A DNA stretch of 5,823 bases, taken from NCBI GenBank assembly GCA_023145185.1, contig JAGLEG010000417.1, positions 1 to 5,823 of the forward strand. The letters are read 5' to 3'. How positions within the stretch are numbered: the first letter of the stretch is position 1; every line of letters begins with the position of its first letter. The notes beneath the pieces were generated by a model that searched no databases, was not told the DNA's origin, and worked only from the letters and a program-made list of their open reading frames with translations. Shown piece by piece: positions 5,315 through 5,823 of this stretch. This DNA comes from Thermoplasmata archaeon (lineage in GTDB: Archaea; Thermoplasmatota; Penumbrarchaeia; Penumbrarchaeales; Penumbrarchaeaceae). The translations under genes and the position numbers were made by a program.

Positions 5315-5823
5315 GTCTTGAGGTGCCTATCTTTCGCGCAGGCACCCCACCCCATATCTCATAAGAGCCTATGACCGTCTCCTTGGTTACCAGCGAGAGG
5401 GCGCCCACCTGGGCGTAGTCTCCTATGCTGACACCCTGCATGATAACCGCTGATTGACCTATATCAACGCCGTTACCGATAACGGTCCTCTTCAGTTTCA
5501 GCACACCTTTTTCCCCTATATGTGCCATAATGACGGCGTCACCTCCAATGGTGACATTGTCCCCCAGCTCGACCAGGTCAGGGTCGTAGATGTACGTCGA
5601 GTTGATTATCGCCCTTTTTCCGATGGTCATTCCCATCATCCGGTAGAATGTCTCCAGAAGGAAGGTGGTCCTGGTCACCTCTGATATGAATATCCTGTTC
5701 AGAAGGATCACACCATTTACCAGGCTCCAGTGGCCTGCGAATATGCTGTAGTAGGGATACTCTCCTTCCTTCACAGCTCCAAAAAGGTCCAGAAACCTCT
5801 TGAAGGATGCCGACACGAGCATA
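5304..5823 (-). CDS. Left-handed beta-helix (hexapeptide-repeat) acyltransferase-like protein, C-terminal part
   Basis: The stop is TGA at 5306-5304 and the frame is open to the right edge; the Met codon at 5822-5820 is probably internal. Of the 172 visible residues, about 65-168 are hexapeptide repeats ([IVL]-G-x-x-x-x): IGKRAI, LGDNVTIGGDAVIM, VIGNGVDIGQSAVIMQGVSIGDYAQVGALSLV, and the usual end WGGVPARKIG. This is the fold of trimeric O-/N-acyltransferases that use acyl- or acetyl-CoA. The stretch before it (about 54-84, LLETFYRMMGMTIGKRAIINSTYIYDPDLV) resembles the start of the beta-helix domain in large Pls/PosA-type peptide-synthetase terminal proteins, so the whole gene may be longer and membrane-associated. 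Substrate unknown; sugar or polymer acylation in envelope synthesis is a guess. It converges on the zinc-ribbon gene with 3 bp between stops. Confidence 0.82.
   Translation of the reverse strand, partial: MLVSASFKRFLDLFGAVKEGEYPYYSIFAGHWSLVNGVILLNRIFISEVTRTTFLLETFYRMMGMTIGKRAIINSTYIYDPDLVELGDNVTIGGDAVIMAHIGEKGVLKLKRTVIGNGVDIGQSAVIMQGVSIGDYAQVGALSLVTKETVIGSYEIWGGVPARKIGTSRRGN

Noticed and set aside
5322..5346. Inverted repeat GGTGCCT / AGGCACC
   Set aside because: The 7-bp stem with an 11-nt loop lies inside the coding end of the acyltransferase-like gene. It is short enough to occur by chance and has no T-run.

Overview
The window looks archaeal, most likely euryarchaeal (Thermoplasmatota-like is a guess). 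The anchor is a recognisable Taw3/TYW3 tRNA-wybutosine methyltransferase, a pathway of archaea and eukaryotes. Supporting signs are AT-rich TATA-like elements about 40-60 bp upstream of two starts, GGTG-type ribosome-binding sites, frequent AGG/AGA Arg and ATA Ile codons, and secreted proteins rich in N-X-S/T sequons. No RNA gene, CRISPR array or insertion sequence was seen.

Left part (1-915): a minus-strand gene enters from the left edge. Its first 214 codons encode a signal-anchored protein with GLUG repeats; its DNA is visibly more AT-rich than the rest. A 273-bp AT-rich gap (643-915) separates it from a divergent plus-strand gene. Each side of the gap has a TATA-like element preceded by the same 10-mer AACCAATAAT, in opposite orientations.

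Centre (916-4555): a 1011-residue exported, C-terminally anchored surface protein. It consists of two tandem copies of a 356-residue unit, each readable as a seven-bladed beta-propeller (about 77% identical by hand count, no gaps), followed by beta-sandwich/Ig-like domains, one transmembrane helix and a short acidic tail. Its 3' end overlaps the start of taw3, so the two are probably co-transcribed although their roles seem unrelated.

Right part (4556-5823): a 172-bp gap holds two perfect 13-bp dyads whose arms are variants of one motif, CCYAACWTTGAC. The second dyad brackets a TATA-like palindrome upstream of a small four-helix membrane protein with a C-terminal zinc ribbon. This gene converges, with 3 bp between stop codons, on a left-handed beta-helix (hexapeptide-repeat) acyltransferase-like gene that runs off the right edge.

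Taken together the window is mostly cell-envelope genes (GLUG protein, propeller protein, zinc-ribbon membrane protein, acyltransferase-like protein) with one tRNA-modification gene embedded. The least explained element is the paired dyad at 4562-4655.
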